Shown piece by piece: positions 30,183-38,328 of a stretch of 64,000 bases of DNA. Source of the DNA: Lentilactobacillus otakiensis DSM 19908 = JCM 15040 (lineage in GTDB: Bacteria > Bacillota > Bacilli > Lactobacillales > Lactobacillaceae); assembly GCF_001434145.1 (NCBI RefSeq), contig NZ_AZED01000014.1:124001-188000 (forward strand), in the 5' to 3' direction. Numbering within the stretch: position 1 is the stretch's first letter; each line of letters starts with the position of its first letter. The notes under the pieces were generated by a model. It saw only the letters and a list, made by a program, of their open reading frames with translations. It did not search any database and was not told the origin of the DNA. Both the position numbers and the translations under genes were made by a program.

Positions 30183-30494
30183 ATGCTTAAAGAAACCACA
30201 GATCAAACTTTTGAAAAAGACACTGCTGATGGTGTTACTTTAACTGATGTTTGGGCAACTTGGTGTGGCCCATGTCGCATGCAGACACCTGTCATTGAAG
30301 AATTGGCAGAAGAAATGGATAACGTTAAGTTCACGAAGATGGACGCAGACAAGAATCCAGAAACTTTATCAAAATTCGGCATTATGAGCATTCCAACTTT
30401 GCTCGTTAAAAAAGACGGCAAAGTAGTTGATACCATTGTTGGTTATCATCCTAAGGCTCAGGTTAAGAAGGTATTGGATCAGTATGCTGAGTAA
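30183..30494 (+). CDS. trxA: Thioredoxin
   Basis: A 103-residue thioredoxin, the main cytoplasmic disulfide reductant. The active site WCGPC lies in VWATWCGPCRMQTP (about 22-35), and the conserved cis-Pro is in FGIMSIPTLLV. ATG 30183 is chosen for family length; GGAG (30169-30172) is 10 bases upstream. TTG 30177, 4 bases after the site, is the alternative. It follows mutS2, as in many Firmicutes. Confidence 0.96.
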   Translation: MLKETTDQTFEKDTADGVTLTDVWATWCGPCRMQTPVIEELAEEMDNVKFTKMDADKNPETLSKFGIMSIPTLLVKKDGKVVDTIVGYHPKAQVKKVLDQYAE

Positions 30495-30498
30495 AAGA

Positions 30499-30608
30499 GT
30501 GTGACGAGGGCTGGGTGACGCGGTTTCTAAGGCAGGATTGATAAAAATCCTGGTTTTGGATTTATATCAATTTTGACTTAGAAGTTAGCGTCAAGCCCGT
30601 CGGAACAC
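30499..30608 (+). repeat. 110-nt nearly fully paired hairpin element after trxA
   Basis: Seven nested stems can be traced from outside in: GTGT/ACAC, GACG/CGTC, GGGCT/AGCCC, TGACGC/GCGTCA, TTCTAAG/CTTAGAA, TTGATA/TATCAA and AAATCC/GGATTT, with only short bulges. The flanks (AAAAGA before, GTTTTCTC after) can extend the stem. It may end the trxA transcript, be a structured RNA, or be a copy of a dispersed intergenic repeat. No second copy is seen in this window and no coding capacity is evident. Confidence 0.6.
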
Positions 30609-30633
30609 GTTTTCTCTTTGTAACAGCAACCCA

Positions 30634-30666
30634 AAAAGCCCACGACACAATTTGTCGTGGGCTTTT
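30634..30666. terminator. Bidirectional terminator between trxA and yslB
   Basis: A perfect 14-bp stem (AAAAGCCCACGACA with TGTCGTGGGCTTTT) and a 5-base loop. T runs on both sides let it serve the leftward yslB and the rightward trxA transcripts. Confidence 0.9.
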
Positions 30667-30676
30667 AATTTCCAAA

Positions 30677-31198
30677 TTATTTCACATCATCGCCTGAACT
30701 GCCTTCTTGATCAGGTTCAACGATCTCAAATATTGAAGAGGCTTCCTCGCCATCAGCAGGCTTATCAGGGCTTAGATAGGTGCTGAGCAGTACGAAACCT
30801 TTATTAACATTCGCTTTTTCCAACTCAGCTTCGGCTTGCTGGTTAAGGATGTACTGACAGCTTTGAGCAATGAATCCTGATTCCAGATAGAAATCCGGAT
30901 CATCAAATGATTTTAACCGAGCAGCGACCACTTTGCCGCTTAACTGCCAGCTGATTTGGTTACCAGCGCGTTTAAGTAGCTTCAGATCACCAAATTTAAA
31001 TTGTTTGAAAAAGGTTTCCAAGTCCTCATAGGTTGCCAAACGGTGGTTTCTTGCCAAATGTTTGCCAGCCCAATAAGAAATTTCGTGGGAATCTTTGCCT
31101 AGAATTTCCGGGATCAGTGAATCTCTGATCAGTTCCTGTCCCAGTAAGTCTTTCATCGTGTCATCGTTGATAAACTGTTTGTATACTTCGTTATCCAT
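30677..31198 (-). CDS. yslB: YslB family protein (DUF2507)
   Basis: A 173-residue protein of the DUF2507/YslB family (V4R-related fold), with the typical RDSLIPEILGKDSHEISYWAGKHLAR region split over about residues 25-50, a middle beta region and GFIAQSCQYILNQQ. The last 30 residues are acidic and low in complexity. Function is unknown; in several Firmicutes the gene sits beside the glutamate racemase gene, as here, where it is divergent. ATG 31198 follows TGGAGATT on the minus strand. Confidence 0.85.
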   Translation of the reverse strand: MDNEVYKQFINDDTMKDLLGQELIRDSLIPEILGKDSHEISYWAGKHLARNHRLATYEDLETFFKQFKFGDLKLLKRAGNQISWQLSGKVVAARLKSFDDPDFYLESGFIAQSCQYILNQQAEAELEKANVNKGFVLLSTYLSPDKPADGEEASSIFEIVEPDQEGSSGDDVK

Positions 31199-31331
31199 TT
31201 TTTAATCTCCATCAATGCAAAATGTAATAAATTAATTATACAATACAATCATTAATCTTGTTTTGTAAGTTGAAGTAAAGATTCTTTTGCAAGATAATAA
31301 TGTTATTGAAACAAGGGAAGAAGGAATTTTG

Positions 31332-32126
31332 TTGGATAATCGGCCGATTGGCGTTATGGACTCGGGGGTCGGCGGGCTTACCGTCTTAAAGGAAATTACG
31401 AAAATCCTTCCAAATGAATCGTACATCTTTATTGGGGACCAAGCCAATTTACCTTACGGGCAAAAGAGTTCTGAAACTGTCAGAAAATTAACTAAAAGAA
31501 TTGCGGATTATATGGTTGAACAAGACGTTAAAATGTTTGTTATTGCCTGCAATACCGCAACTGCTGCTGCTTATGAGTACTTAAAAGATATTTTACCAAT
31601 TCCGGTGATTGGCGTGATCGAACCAGGGGCTGAAATGGCTGTCTCAGCATCCAAATCCGGCCAAATCGGTGTTATCGCCACTAATGGAACGGTCCGTTCG
31701 GGAGATTATGAACGATTAATCAAACAGCACAACCCCCAGGCAGTGGTCTCATCGCTGGGCTGTCCGGAATTTGTCACAATGGTTGAAGAAGGACTTGCTG
31801 GAACCGTTGAGGCCCAAGTTGCTGTTAATAATCGTTTGGCTTGGTTTATGGATAAGCCAATTGACACTCTTGTGATGGGCTGCACCCATTTTCCAATCAT
31901 TCAAGAAGAGATTAAAAACGTGATGGGGGATGGCGTGACTTTGATTGACCCGGGGGTTGCCACTGCGCGGCAGGTTCGTGATTATTTAACTGCCCATGAT
32001 GCATTGGCTGCTGCTGAGCATAAAAGCCAACGTGAATTTAACACTACCGGGAGCCCAACAAATTTCGCCAAAATTGCGGATAAATTACTTGGCACCCCGA
32101 TTTCTGCAGCTAAGCTAAACATTTAA
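31332..32126 (+). CDS. murI: Glutamate racemase
   Basis: A 264-residue cofactor-independent racemase that makes D-glutamate for peptidoglycan. The two catalytic Cys are in IACNTATAAAYEYL (about 70-75) and VMGCTHFPII (about 182-190); the N-terminal PIGVMDSGVGGLTVLKE is diagnostic. TTG 31332 follows AAGAAGGAA at about 6 bases; TTG 31329 is an equal option, while the open frame back to 31287 adds residues not in the family. It heads a run with the XTP pyrophosphatase, a phosphodiesterase and CbpB genes. Confidence 0.95.
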   Translation: MDNRPIGVMDSGVGGLTVLKEITKILPNESYIFIGDQANLPYGQKSSETVRKLTKRIADYMVEQDVKMFVIACNTATAAAYEYLKDILPIPVIGVIEPGAEMAVSASKSGQIGVIATNGTVRSGDYERLIKQHNPQAVVSSLGCPEFVTMVEEGLAGTVEAQVAVNNRLAWFMDKPIDTLVMGCTHFPIIQEEIKNVMGDGVTLIDPGVATARQVRDYLTAHDALAAAEHKSQREFNTTGSPTNFAKIADKLLGTPISAAKLNI

Positions 32127-32140
32127 AGGAGTTTGATAAC

Positions 32141-32737
32141 GTGAAAAGACCAGAATCAATTGTGATTGCTTCACAGAATGCACACAAAATCATCGAGTTT
32201 GAAGATGCCTTTAAACAAACCGGTATCAACATCAAATCACTCAAACATTTTGAGAATGTTCCTAAAATTGCTGAAACGGGTACCACCTTTGAAGAAAACG
32301 CGACTTTGAAAGCCACAGGCATCATGAACTTTACTCATCAGGCTGTGATTGCCGACGATTCCGGATTAGTTGTCAAGGCTTTAAACGGCCAACCCGGGGT
32401 GCATTCTGCCCGCTACGCTGGCGATCATGATGATGATGCGAATAATAATAAATTACTGAAGGAAATGCAAAACAAACAGGACCGATCAGCTTATTTTGAG
32501 TCAGTCTTGGTTTACATGACCCCTGAAGGAGACAAGGTCGTGGCAAGTGGTCGAATTGATGGTCAAATTTTAACAGAACGCCATGGAAATAACGATTTTG
32601 GTTACGATCCGTTGTTCTATGTTCCCGGACAACAAAAGGCTTTGGCTGAAATGTCGACCCATGATAAAAATATGATCAGCCATCGGGGAAATGCCATTCG
32701 CAATCTGCTTAACAAACTACTGGGGTTGTGGGACTAA
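32141..32737 (+). CDS. XTP/dITP diphosphatase (RdgB/HAM1)
   Basis: A 198-residue house-cleaning enzyme that hydrolyses dITP, XTP and ITP to keep deaminated purines out of DNA. Family motifs are IASQNAHKIIEF (about 8-18), the metal-binding AVIADDSGLVV (about 67-76), HSARYAG and NDFGYDPLFYVP, then SHRGNAI near the end. GTG 32141 follows AAAGGAGTTTG. Its stop overlaps the next ATG by one base (TAATG), so translation is coupled. Confidence 0.96.
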   Translation: MKRPESIVIASQNAHKIIEFEDAFKQTGINIKSLKHFENVPKIAETGTTFEENATLKATGIMNFTHQAVIADDSGLVVKALNGQPGVHSARYAGDHDDDANNNKLLKEMQNKQDRSAYFESVLVYMTPEGDKVVASGRIDGQILTERHGNNDFGYDPLFYVPGQQKALAEMSTHDKNMISHRGNAIRNLLNKLLGLWD

Positions 32738-33252
32738 TGAAAATTCTGGTTGTGAGCGATAGTCATGGGGATCGAAAAATTATCCAACAGCTGGTTGATC
32801 GGTATGACGGTCAAGTTGATGGCATTTTTCATTGTGGTGATTCTGAGCTGTCATTGGACGATCCGCTGATTGCTAAAATGCACATCGTTCAAGGAAATAT
32901 GGATTTTGCTGAATTTCCAGACCATGAGCTTGAAAAGATCGATCATCAAACGATCCTGGTTACTCACGGACATCACCAAAATGTTAACGGTGGCCTGCTC
33001 AATCTTGAGTTGTACGCCCGTAGTTTATCGGCCAATATCGTCTTATTTGGTCACACCCATCAACTGGGTGTCACCTTTGATGACAATATCTTGTTTGTAA
33101 ATCCTGGAAGCATTTCTCAACCCCGCGGTGAATATGCACCACTTGGCGGGACTTATGCAATGGTCAGTTCAAACGATCAGCAATATACCATTCAATATTA
33201 TAATCGTGAGTTCCAACCCATAGACAATCTAAAGTTCAGTTTTACGTCTTAA
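32737..33252 (+). CDS. YfcE/YsnB-type metallophosphodiesterase
   Basis: A 171-residue member of the MJ0936/YfcE calcineurin-like family. Metal motifs are VVSDSHGD (about 6-13), HCGDSE (about 34-39), VQGNMD (about 51-56), VTHGHHQNV (about 71-79) and FGHTHQLG (about 104-111); the end has NPGSISQPRG. Related enzymes cleave model phosphodiesters; the cell substrate is unknown. ATG 32737 shares a base with the stop of the diphosphatase gene, forming the racE-ysnA-ysnB-like cluster known from Bacillus. Confidence 0.92.
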   Translation: MKILVVSDSHGDRKIIQQLVDRYDGQVDGIFHCGDSELSLDDPLIAKMHIVQGNMDFAEFPDHELEKIDHQTILVTHGHHQNVNGGLLNLELYARSLSANIVLFGHTHQLGVTFDDNILFVNPGSISQPRGEYAPLGGTYAMVSSNDQQYTIQYYNREFQPIDNLKFSFTS

Positions 33253-33274
33253 CAGAAAAGGAGTCTACTATTAC

Positions 33275-33805
33275 ATGATCGACAAACCGATTGAGACCGT
33301 CATGCGAGAGAGCAACCGGGATATCTTAATTCCGGCTGACTTGGTTGCAACCGTCAATCAAGACAACAATCTCCAACATGTTTTTATGGTTTTGACCAAA
33401 GTTAAATATGCCAAGATTCCGGTTTTAGATAACGATAATCATTTTAAAGGTCTTGTGTCATTGCCAATGATTACCGAATTAATGATGCAAGATACCGGCA
33501 TTACCAGTCGGCCGTTGGAAGCGATCAAAGTCAAACAAATCATGCAAAAAGATGTTCCTACGATCTATGAGCGCGACAATCTTGAAGCCATCTTACGGTA
33601 TTTGGTGGATGAAAATTTCCTGGTGTTTGTCGATTCTGACACTCATTTTAAAGGGATTATCACCCGTCGTGAGTTATTTAAGGAAATTAATTATCTTGCA
33701 CATAATTTCAACAAACGGTATATTGCATTACCGGTTTACAATCACAAATCGAAAAGTGAGACTAAGAATGCCAAAGTTCATGGATCAAAGGGCATGATTA
33801 ATTGA
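33275..33805 (+). CDS. cbpB: Cyclic-di-AMP-binding CBS protein CbpB/DarB
   Basis: A 176-residue protein with two CBS domains (about 15-75 and 85-145). Its layout matches CbpB (YkuL/DarB of Bacillus): an N-terminal helix PIETVMRESNRDILIPAD, CBS1 ending YAKIPVLDNDNHFKGLVS, and CBS2 with DNLEAILRYLVDENFLVFVD. In Bacillus the c-di-AMP-free form stimulates the (p)ppGpp synthetase and pyruvate carboxylase. The role here is by homology. ATG 33275 follows AAAAGGAGTC. A terminator closes the operon. Confidence 0.88.
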   Translation: MIDKPIETVMRESNRDILIPADLVATVNQDNNLQHVFMVLTKVKYAKIPVLDNDNHFKGLVSLPMITELMMQDTGITSRPLEAIKVKQIMQKDVPTIYERDNLEAILRYLVDENFLVFVDSDTHFKGIITRRELFKEINYLAHNFNKRYIALPVYNHKSKSETKNAKVHGSKGMIN

Positions 33806-33811
33806 TCAAAC

Positions 33812-33872
33812 AAAAACAGCAGGTATCAGCGATTCTCAAAAGGCTTTGAGAGGTCGGATAACTGCTGTTTTT
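33812..33872. terminator. Terminator between cbpB and the MscS gene
   Basis: An outer stem AAAAACAGCAG (33812-33822) with CTGCTGTTTTT (33862-33872) encloses an inner TCTCAAA/TTTGAGA hairpin. A/T runs on both sides suggest bidirectional use by the convergent genes. Confidence 0.85.
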
Positions 33873-34752
33873 AATTTGGTTGATTACCAACCATGGTGGG
33901 ACTTGCCGGCAATTCAATGCCTGCTTTGTTAATCTCAGTTAGATAAAGTGCCAGAAAGTTATGAGAAACTTCATACTGGCTGCCGTTTTTGGTGGTGATA
34001 TTAACCTGAATCACCAATTTACCATTGGGTAAGCTGATCGTGCCTAAAATTTTGGGTTGGCCGACAATATCGGGATAGTTTGGCAATTCTCTTTCGTTGA
34101 CTTTTCGGATAATCTCAGTAACTTTATCCACCGGAGTCTGTGGGAAAATGCCGACTTGGATCATTGCGGTCATATTGTTTCGTGACATGTTGGCGATGGT
34201 GGTGATTGTTCGGTTAGGGATGAAGTTCAACGTGCCATCGTCACCAACAACTTGAGTGGTTCGGATGCCGACTGCAGTAACGGTTCCCCGAATCGTACCA
34301 ATTTGAACGTATTCGCCAACTTCAATTTCTTTTTCCAATAAGATAAAGAAACCACTGACGATGTCGGTCACAAATCCTTGAGCACCAAGGCCAATTGCCA
34401 GACTGAAGATACCAGCTGAAGCCACCAGTGTGCCAACTGGAACACCAACCGTTGAAAGGATTGAGTAAATCCAGAAGAACCACAGGCAGTAGTTCAGAAT
34501 GTTAATTGTTAGGGTGTGAAAAGTTTTGATGCGCTTTTCAGCAACCGTATTCTGATATTTTTGGCGATAGCGCTTGAAGAAGTGGTTAATCAAACTTTTA
34601 CCGACTCTTCTAAGAACTAAGAATAGGATACTGAAGAGGATCAGGAGCCCGATTTTTTCCAAGATGGTCATTGCCATCTGGTCCCAATCGACCATTTTAA
34701 AATATTTCTGCCAATTAATTGCTAAAACTGTAAAATTCAGGGTATTTGTCAT
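33871..34752 (-). CDS. MscS-family mechanosensitive ion channel
   Basis: A 293-residue small-conductance channel (YkuT-like). Membrane segments lie at about 25-45, 75-95 and the pore helix around 100-130 (TLVASAGIFSLAIGLGAQGF), followed by the beta domain with VGEYVQIGTIRGTVTAVGIRT split over two strands. It releases solutes on hypo-osmotic shock. ATG 34752 is used since GAGGA lies 7 bases upstream on the minus strand; ATG 34758 abuts that site. It is convergent with cbpB, and Bacillus also places ykuT near ykuL. Confidence 0.93.
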   Translation of the reverse strand: MTNTLNFTVLAINWQKYFKMVDWDQMAMTILEKIGLLILFSILFLVLRRVGKSLINHFFKRYRQKYQNTVAEKRIKTFHTLTINILNYCLWFFWIYSILSTVGVPVGTLVASAGIFSLAIGLGAQGFVTDIVSGFFILLEKEIEVGEYVQIGTIRGTVTAVGIRTTQVVGDDGTLNFIPNRTITTIANMSRNNMTAMIQVGIFPQTPVDKVTEIIRKVNERELPNYPDIVGQPKILGTISLPNGKLVIQVNITTKNGSQYEVSHNFLALYLTEINKAGIELPASPTMVGNQPN

Positions 34753-34829
34753 TGCCATTCCTCACTTTGTGTATAATATCATCTTAGCAAATTGATTCCG
34801 CAAAAGAAACCATTCTCCGTTCATTTTCA

Positions 34830-34858
34830 TTGTCAAACCATTGTTGGAATGCTATTCT
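34830..34858 (+). promoter_or_regulatory. Promoter for the DUF948-YtxH pair
   Basis: TTGTCA (34830-34835), 17 bases and TATTCT (34853-34858), 30 bases before the DUF948 ATG. Confidence 0.6.
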
Positions 34859-34888
34859 TAAGTAAATGCTGCACAAGGAGGAAGATCA

Positions 34889-35305
34889 ATGACTGCTGGA
34901 CAAATAGCTGGCCTTATCGCCGCAATTGCGTTTTTGCTTTTAGTAATCTTTATTGGATTATTCTTAATGAAGGTAAGCAGAACAATTTCTGAAGTGAACC
35001 ATACAATTAAGACAATGACAAGTAACGTGGACGTTATTGCCAAACAAACTGATAAAATCATGTCAACTTCAAACGACTTGGTCAAAGATGTTGATGAAAA
35101 ATTAAATATCGTCACACCAGTATTCCAAGCGGCTGCTGATTTGGGTGAAAGTGTTTCAAGCTTGAACAGTGCTACTCAGAATCTGACTAAACGAGTTAAA
35201 GATACTGGTAAGAAGGGTGTTTCTGCCGGACTTGCCGGTAAGTTTGGCAAGGGCGCTTGGAATATGTACCGCAATCGTCACAACTCGAAGAATACCACAA
35301 AATAA
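34889..35305 (+). CDS. DUF948 domain membrane protein
   Basis: A 138-residue protein with one N-terminal membrane helix (about 5-28, IAGLIAAIAFLLLVIFIGLFL in two parts) and a long amphipathic helical region (about 30-105) typical of DUF948, ending in a basic tail. Function unknown. It is followed 21 bases later by a YtxH-like gene; the same pairing (DUF948 with YtxH) is seen in other Firmicutes and suggests an envelope stress role, which is inference. ATG 34889 follows AAGGAGGAAG. Confidence 0.88.
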   Translation: MTAGQIAGLIAAIAFLLLVIFIGLFLMKVSRTISEVNHTIKTMTSNVDVIAKQTDKIMSTSNDLVKDVDEKLNIVTPVFQAAADLGESVSSLNSATQNLTKRVKDTGKKGVSAGLAGKFGKGAWNMYRNRHNSKNTTK

Positions 35306-35326
35306 TATTTTGAAGGGATGATTATA

Positions 35327-35791
35327 ATGGGCAAAAAATTAGCTTTAGGTTTATTCGCTGGCGCATTGGGTGCCGGCTTGTATGCTGCATATCAAAAATT
35401 AGATGAAGAAAAGAAAGATCGTTTAAAGCGAGAGGCTCGTGATAAGGCTGACGAATTAAGAGATCGAGCTGTTGATTACGCATTTTACGCAAATGACGCT
35501 GTCAGTGATCTGAAAGATGTCATTCGTGATGAAATGGAAAATACCAAGGGCACTGTCAATGATGCCAAGTCTCAATTTGCAGATAAAGCGAAGGGCTTTG
35601 CTTCAAGTCAAACCGATGAAGATGACAATGTTGAAGATGATCAAGACGATATCGTTGTTGATGCCAAGGATGCCTTTAAAGATAGCGGCATTCCCAGTGC
35701 AGCTGACGATTTGGATCCTCAGCCACATAAAGACGACGATTCCAATGAGATTCCAATTACCGATGATAATGATAACGATGATAACAAATAA
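35327..35791 (+). CDS. YtxH domain protein
   Basis: A 154-residue protein. An N-terminal Gly/Ala-rich hydrophobic segment (LALGLFAGALGAGLYAAY, about 4-21) is followed by a Lys/Asp-rich helix and a strongly acidic C-terminal third (Asp runs). YtxH proteins are called general-stress proteins in Bacillus, with no defined biochemical role. ATG 35327 is chosen because the ATG at 35318 is part of the GAAGGGATG ribosome site. Second gene of the DUF948 operon. Confidence 0.8.
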   Translation: MGKKLALGLFAGALGAGLYAAYQKLDEEKKDRLKREARDKADELRDRAVDYAFYANDAVSDLKDVIRDEMENTKGTVNDAKSQFADKAKGFASSQTDEDDNVEDDQDDIVVDAKDAFKDSGIPSAADDLDPQPHKDDDSNEIPITDDNDNDDNK

Positions 35792-35820
35792 AAAAACAAC
35801 CTCATTCGGGGTTGTTTTTT
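35791..35820. terminator. Bidirectional terminator between the YtxH gene and pepQ
   Basis: An 11-bp stem AAAAAACAACC/GGTTGTTTTTT with an 8-base loop. A and T runs make it work for both converging transcripts. Confidence 0.9.
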
Positions 35821-35831
35821 TATGACCTGAT

Positions 35832-36932
35832 TTATTGTTCGATATAACGCAATTCTTTAGTTGTGTGAGTGAAGGGCTCACAGCCATCATCAGTAATATG
35901 AACACAATCTTCAATCCGGACGCCGGCAACGTTGGGGATGTAAATGCCGGGTTCAATTGAGAAACACATGCCCGGTTGTAATTCCATCTTGTTACCTTCC
36001 ATGATGGATGGAAATTCGTGTTCGCTCATACCCATTCCATGACCCAAACGATGAATGAAGTACTCACCATATCCTGCTTTAGAGATCACATCTCGGGCAA
36101 TTTTATCGAGTTCTTCAGCAGTAACACCAGGTTTGGCAGCATCTTGAGCAGCTAACTGTGCTTCTAGACAAACCTTGTAGATATCCATCGATTTTTCATC
36201 AGGCTTGCCAACTGCAATGGTTCTGGAAGCATCACTGATGTAACCATCCCAGACAGTTCCGAGGTCAAATAAAACCAGTTGGTTATTTTGGACTTTGTTT
36301 TCACTGGTTGCGCCGTGTGGTTCGGCTGCATGGGCACCAGCTTGAACTAGCGAGGGGAAGCTGAGCTCCATGATCCCGCGTTGCATCAAAGCATATTGCA
36401 AGTCAGCCGCAATCTGGTCTTCAGTTTTACCAACTTGAACCGCTTCAAAGCCGGTTTGGAGGGCAAAGTCATCCCATTTGCCCGCAATCTTCAACTTTTC
36501 AATTTCATCATCTGATTTGATTAAGCGCATTTGTTCAACAAAAGGTGTTAAATTTGCTGAAAAGTCAGCATTTGGGAAGACTTGTTGGAGGGCTTCCAAG
36601 CGATTAACAGCCAACTGTGATTTTTCGATAGCAAAATGGTTATCGTCAGTGTTTCTGGCATGAACCTGGTCGGCAATCATGACCCAAGGGTCTTCATGGT
36701 CGAGGTAGCCGTAAACTGGTGATGACCATCCAGTATCTTTGATCGCTTCAGTTTCAAGGGCTGGGCCAAAGATAAATGGTTCCTGGTCTTTAAAGATGAC
36801 CAGCATTAAAACACGCTCAACCGGATCACTGTAGAAAGTTGTCAGGTACTGAATGGTTTTGGGATCAGTCACCAACGCAATGTTTTGGCCGTTGTCAGCT
36901 AGCCACTGTTGAATTTTTTCGATTTTGTTCAT
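35832..36932 (-). CDS. pepQ: Xaa-Pro dipeptidase
   Basis: A 366-residue M24B metallopeptidase that splits Xaa-Pro dipeptides, finishing casein- or protein-derived peptide breakdown. A creatinase-like N-domain (about 1-125) precedes the pita-bread domain with the five metal ligands in LFDLGTVWDGYISDASRT, HRLGHGMGMSEHEFP, SIEPGIY and RIEDCV. ATG 36932 follows AAGGAGTG on the minus strand. It is divergent from ccpA, with a shared control region carrying a cre site, the classic pepQ-ccpA arrangement of lactobacilli. Confidence 0.97.
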   Translation of the reverse strand: MNKIEKIQQWLADNGQNIALVTDPKTIQYLTTFYSDPVERVLMLVIFKDQEPFIFGPALETEAIKDTGWSSPVYGYLDHEDPWVMIADQVHARNTDDNHFAIEKSQLAVNRLEALQQVFPNADFSANLTPFVEQMRLIKSDDEIEKLKIAGKWDDFALQTGFEAVQVGKTEDQIAADLQYALMQRGIMELSFPSLVQAGAHAAEPHGATSENKVQNNQLVLFDLGTVWDGYISDASRTIAVGKPDEKSMDIYKVCLEAQLAAQDAAKPGVTAEELDKIARDVISKAGYGEYFIHRLGHGMGMSEHEFPSIMEGNKMELQPGMCFSIEPGIYIPNVAGVRIEDCVHITDDGCEPFTHTTKELRYIEQ

Positions 36933-36962
36933 GGGATCACTCCTTAGTTATTTTATCCACAG

Positions 36963-36971
36963 TATATCATA
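36963..36971 (-). promoter_or_regulatory. Extended -10 of the pepQ promoter
   Basis: On the minus strand TGATATACT is an extended -10 element about 30 bases before the pepQ start. A left half of a cre (TGAAAACG, minus strand, 37004-37011) lies upstream of it. Confidence 0.5.
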
Positions 36972-37046
36972 TGGAAATATTTTCGATTATCGCCGTAAAG
37001 TTCCGTTTTCACTTGAATTTTCAGCAATCTTAGTTTATGATTTAAG

Positions 37047-37060
37047 TGAAAACGTTTTCA
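37047..37060. promoter_or_regulatory. cre site (CcpA operator) between pepQ and ccpA
   Basis: TGAAAACGTTTTCA is a perfect palindrome and fits the cre consensus TGWAANCGNTNWCA. It lies 3 bases upstream of the ccpA -35, so it is placed for autoregulation of ccpA and for control of pepQ. Confidence 0.85.
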
Positions 37061-37062
37061 AT

Positions 37063-37091
37063 TTGCTGAAAACCTTTTTATTTGTTATATT
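37063..37091 (+). promoter_or_regulatory. ccpA promoter
   Basis: TTGCTG (37063-37068), 17 bases and TATATT (37086-37091), about 59 bases before the ccpA ATG and next to the cre palindrome. Confidence 0.6.
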
Positions 37092-37149
37092 AGATGATGT
37101 TTTGAAAATCGATGAAAACATATTCTAACGAGAAAGAAAGGGCTATCTT

Positions 37150-38151
37150 ATGGATAAACAAACAATCACAATTTATGACGTTGCCAGAGAAGCAAGCGTG
37201 TCGATGGCAACCGTTTCTCGGGTAGTGAATGGAAATGCCAATGTAAAGCCGGCAACCCGGAAGAAAGTTTTGGATGTAATCGAAAAATTGGACTACAGAC
37301 CTAACGCTGTTGCCAGAGGATTAGCAAGCAAGAAAACAACGACTGTTGGTGTGATCGTGCCAGATGTGACCAACATGTATTTTGCTCAGTTGGCACGAGG
37401 AATTGATGACGTTGCGACGATGTACAAGTACAACATTATTCTGACCAACTCAGACTCTAACAATGAAAAAGAAGTTAAGGTGCTGAACACACTGCTGTCA
37501 AAACAAGTTGACGGTATTATTTTCATGGGTAATGAAATTAATGGCAAGCTCCGTGAAGAATTCAAACGGACGAAGACACCAATCGTTTTTGCTGGCTCCG
37601 TTGATGAAGAAGATTTATATGCCAGAGTGAACATTGATTATGTCGCTGCTGTCCAAGAAGAGGTCAAAAACTTAATTGATCGTGGAAACCGCCGGGTTGC
37701 ATTTGTTTGTGGACCATTGGAGCAAGCCATTAATGGTAAGTTCCGTTTGAAGGGCTACAAGCAGGCACTTAAGAGCGCCGGAATTCCGTACGATGAGAAG
37801 CTGGTCTTCGAAACTGATGATACATACAAGACTGGGACCTTACTGCAACCTGCATTGATGGCTGTCAACGCCACCGCTGCCATGGTTACCGATGATGAGT
37901 TGGCTGCTGGCATTATGAACGGTATGTCAGATGCCGACGTGAAAGTACCAGATGACTTTGAAATCATCACCAGTAATGACACTAAGTTGACTGAAATGGT
38001 TCGTCCAAAGATGTCATCAATTACTCAGCCTCTGTATGATATCGGTGCGGTTGCAATGCGTTTGTTGACTAAATTGATGCATAATGAACCGGTTGACGAA
38101 AAGAACGTTTTGTTACCTTATGGTTTGATGAAACGTGAATCAACTAAATGA
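37150..38151 (+). CDS. ccpA: Catabolite control protein A
   Basis: A 333-residue LacI-family regulator. The helix-turn-helix and hinge are ITIYDVAREASVSMATVSRV and the next ~35 residues (to RPNAVARGLASKKT, about 48-61), followed by the periplasmic-binding-like core. It binds cre sites together with Ser46-phosphorylated HPr and directs carbon catabolite repression. Identity rests on the N-terminus, length and the pepQ neighbour. ATG 37150 follows AGAAAGAAAGGGC. Confidence 0.97.
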   Translation: MDKQTITIYDVAREASVSMATVSRVVNGNANVKPATRKKVLDVIEKLDYRPNAVARGLASKKTTTVGVIVPDVTNMYFAQLARGIDDVATMYKYNIILTNSDSNNEKEVKVLNTLLSKQVDGIIFMGNEINGKLREEFKRTKTPIVFAGSVDEEDLYARVNIDYVAAVQEEVKNLIDRGNRRVAFVCGPLEQAINGKFRLKGYKQALKSAGIPYDEKLVFETDDTYKTGTLLQPALMAVNATAAMVTDDELAAGIMNGMSDADVKVPDDFEIITSNDTKLTEMVRPKMSSITQPLYDIGAVAMRLLTKLMHNEPVDEKNVLLPYGLMKRESTK

Positions 38152-38168
38152 AGTGAATCATAGAATTA

Positions 38169-38202
38169 AGATGAGTGGATCCGTTGTGGACACTCATTTT
38201 GT
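38169..38202 (+). terminator. Terminator after ccpA
   Basis: ATGAGTG (38171-38177) pairs with CACTCAT (38191-38197), followed by TTTTGTT. Confidence 0.75.
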
Positions 38203-38248
38203 TCTGTCAAATTCAGTGAAAATACCCGACTTATTTGACCACGCTTTC

Positions 38249-38277
38249 TTGAAAGAGGGGGGCGTATCTGGTAAAAT
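38249..38277 (+). promoter_or_regulatory. Promoter for yebC
   Basis: TTGAAA (38249-38254), 17 bases and TAAAAT (38272-38277), 51 bases before the start. The spacer holds a run of seven purines and G bases. Confidence 0.7.
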
Positions 38278-38328
38278 ATTGTCGTATGTTTGTAACTAGC
38301 TAATAAATTTTAGAAAAGAGGAGTTATT

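Noticed and set aside
37004-37011. A second full cre site near pepQ
   Set aside because: Only the left half matches; the right half differs at four defined positions.
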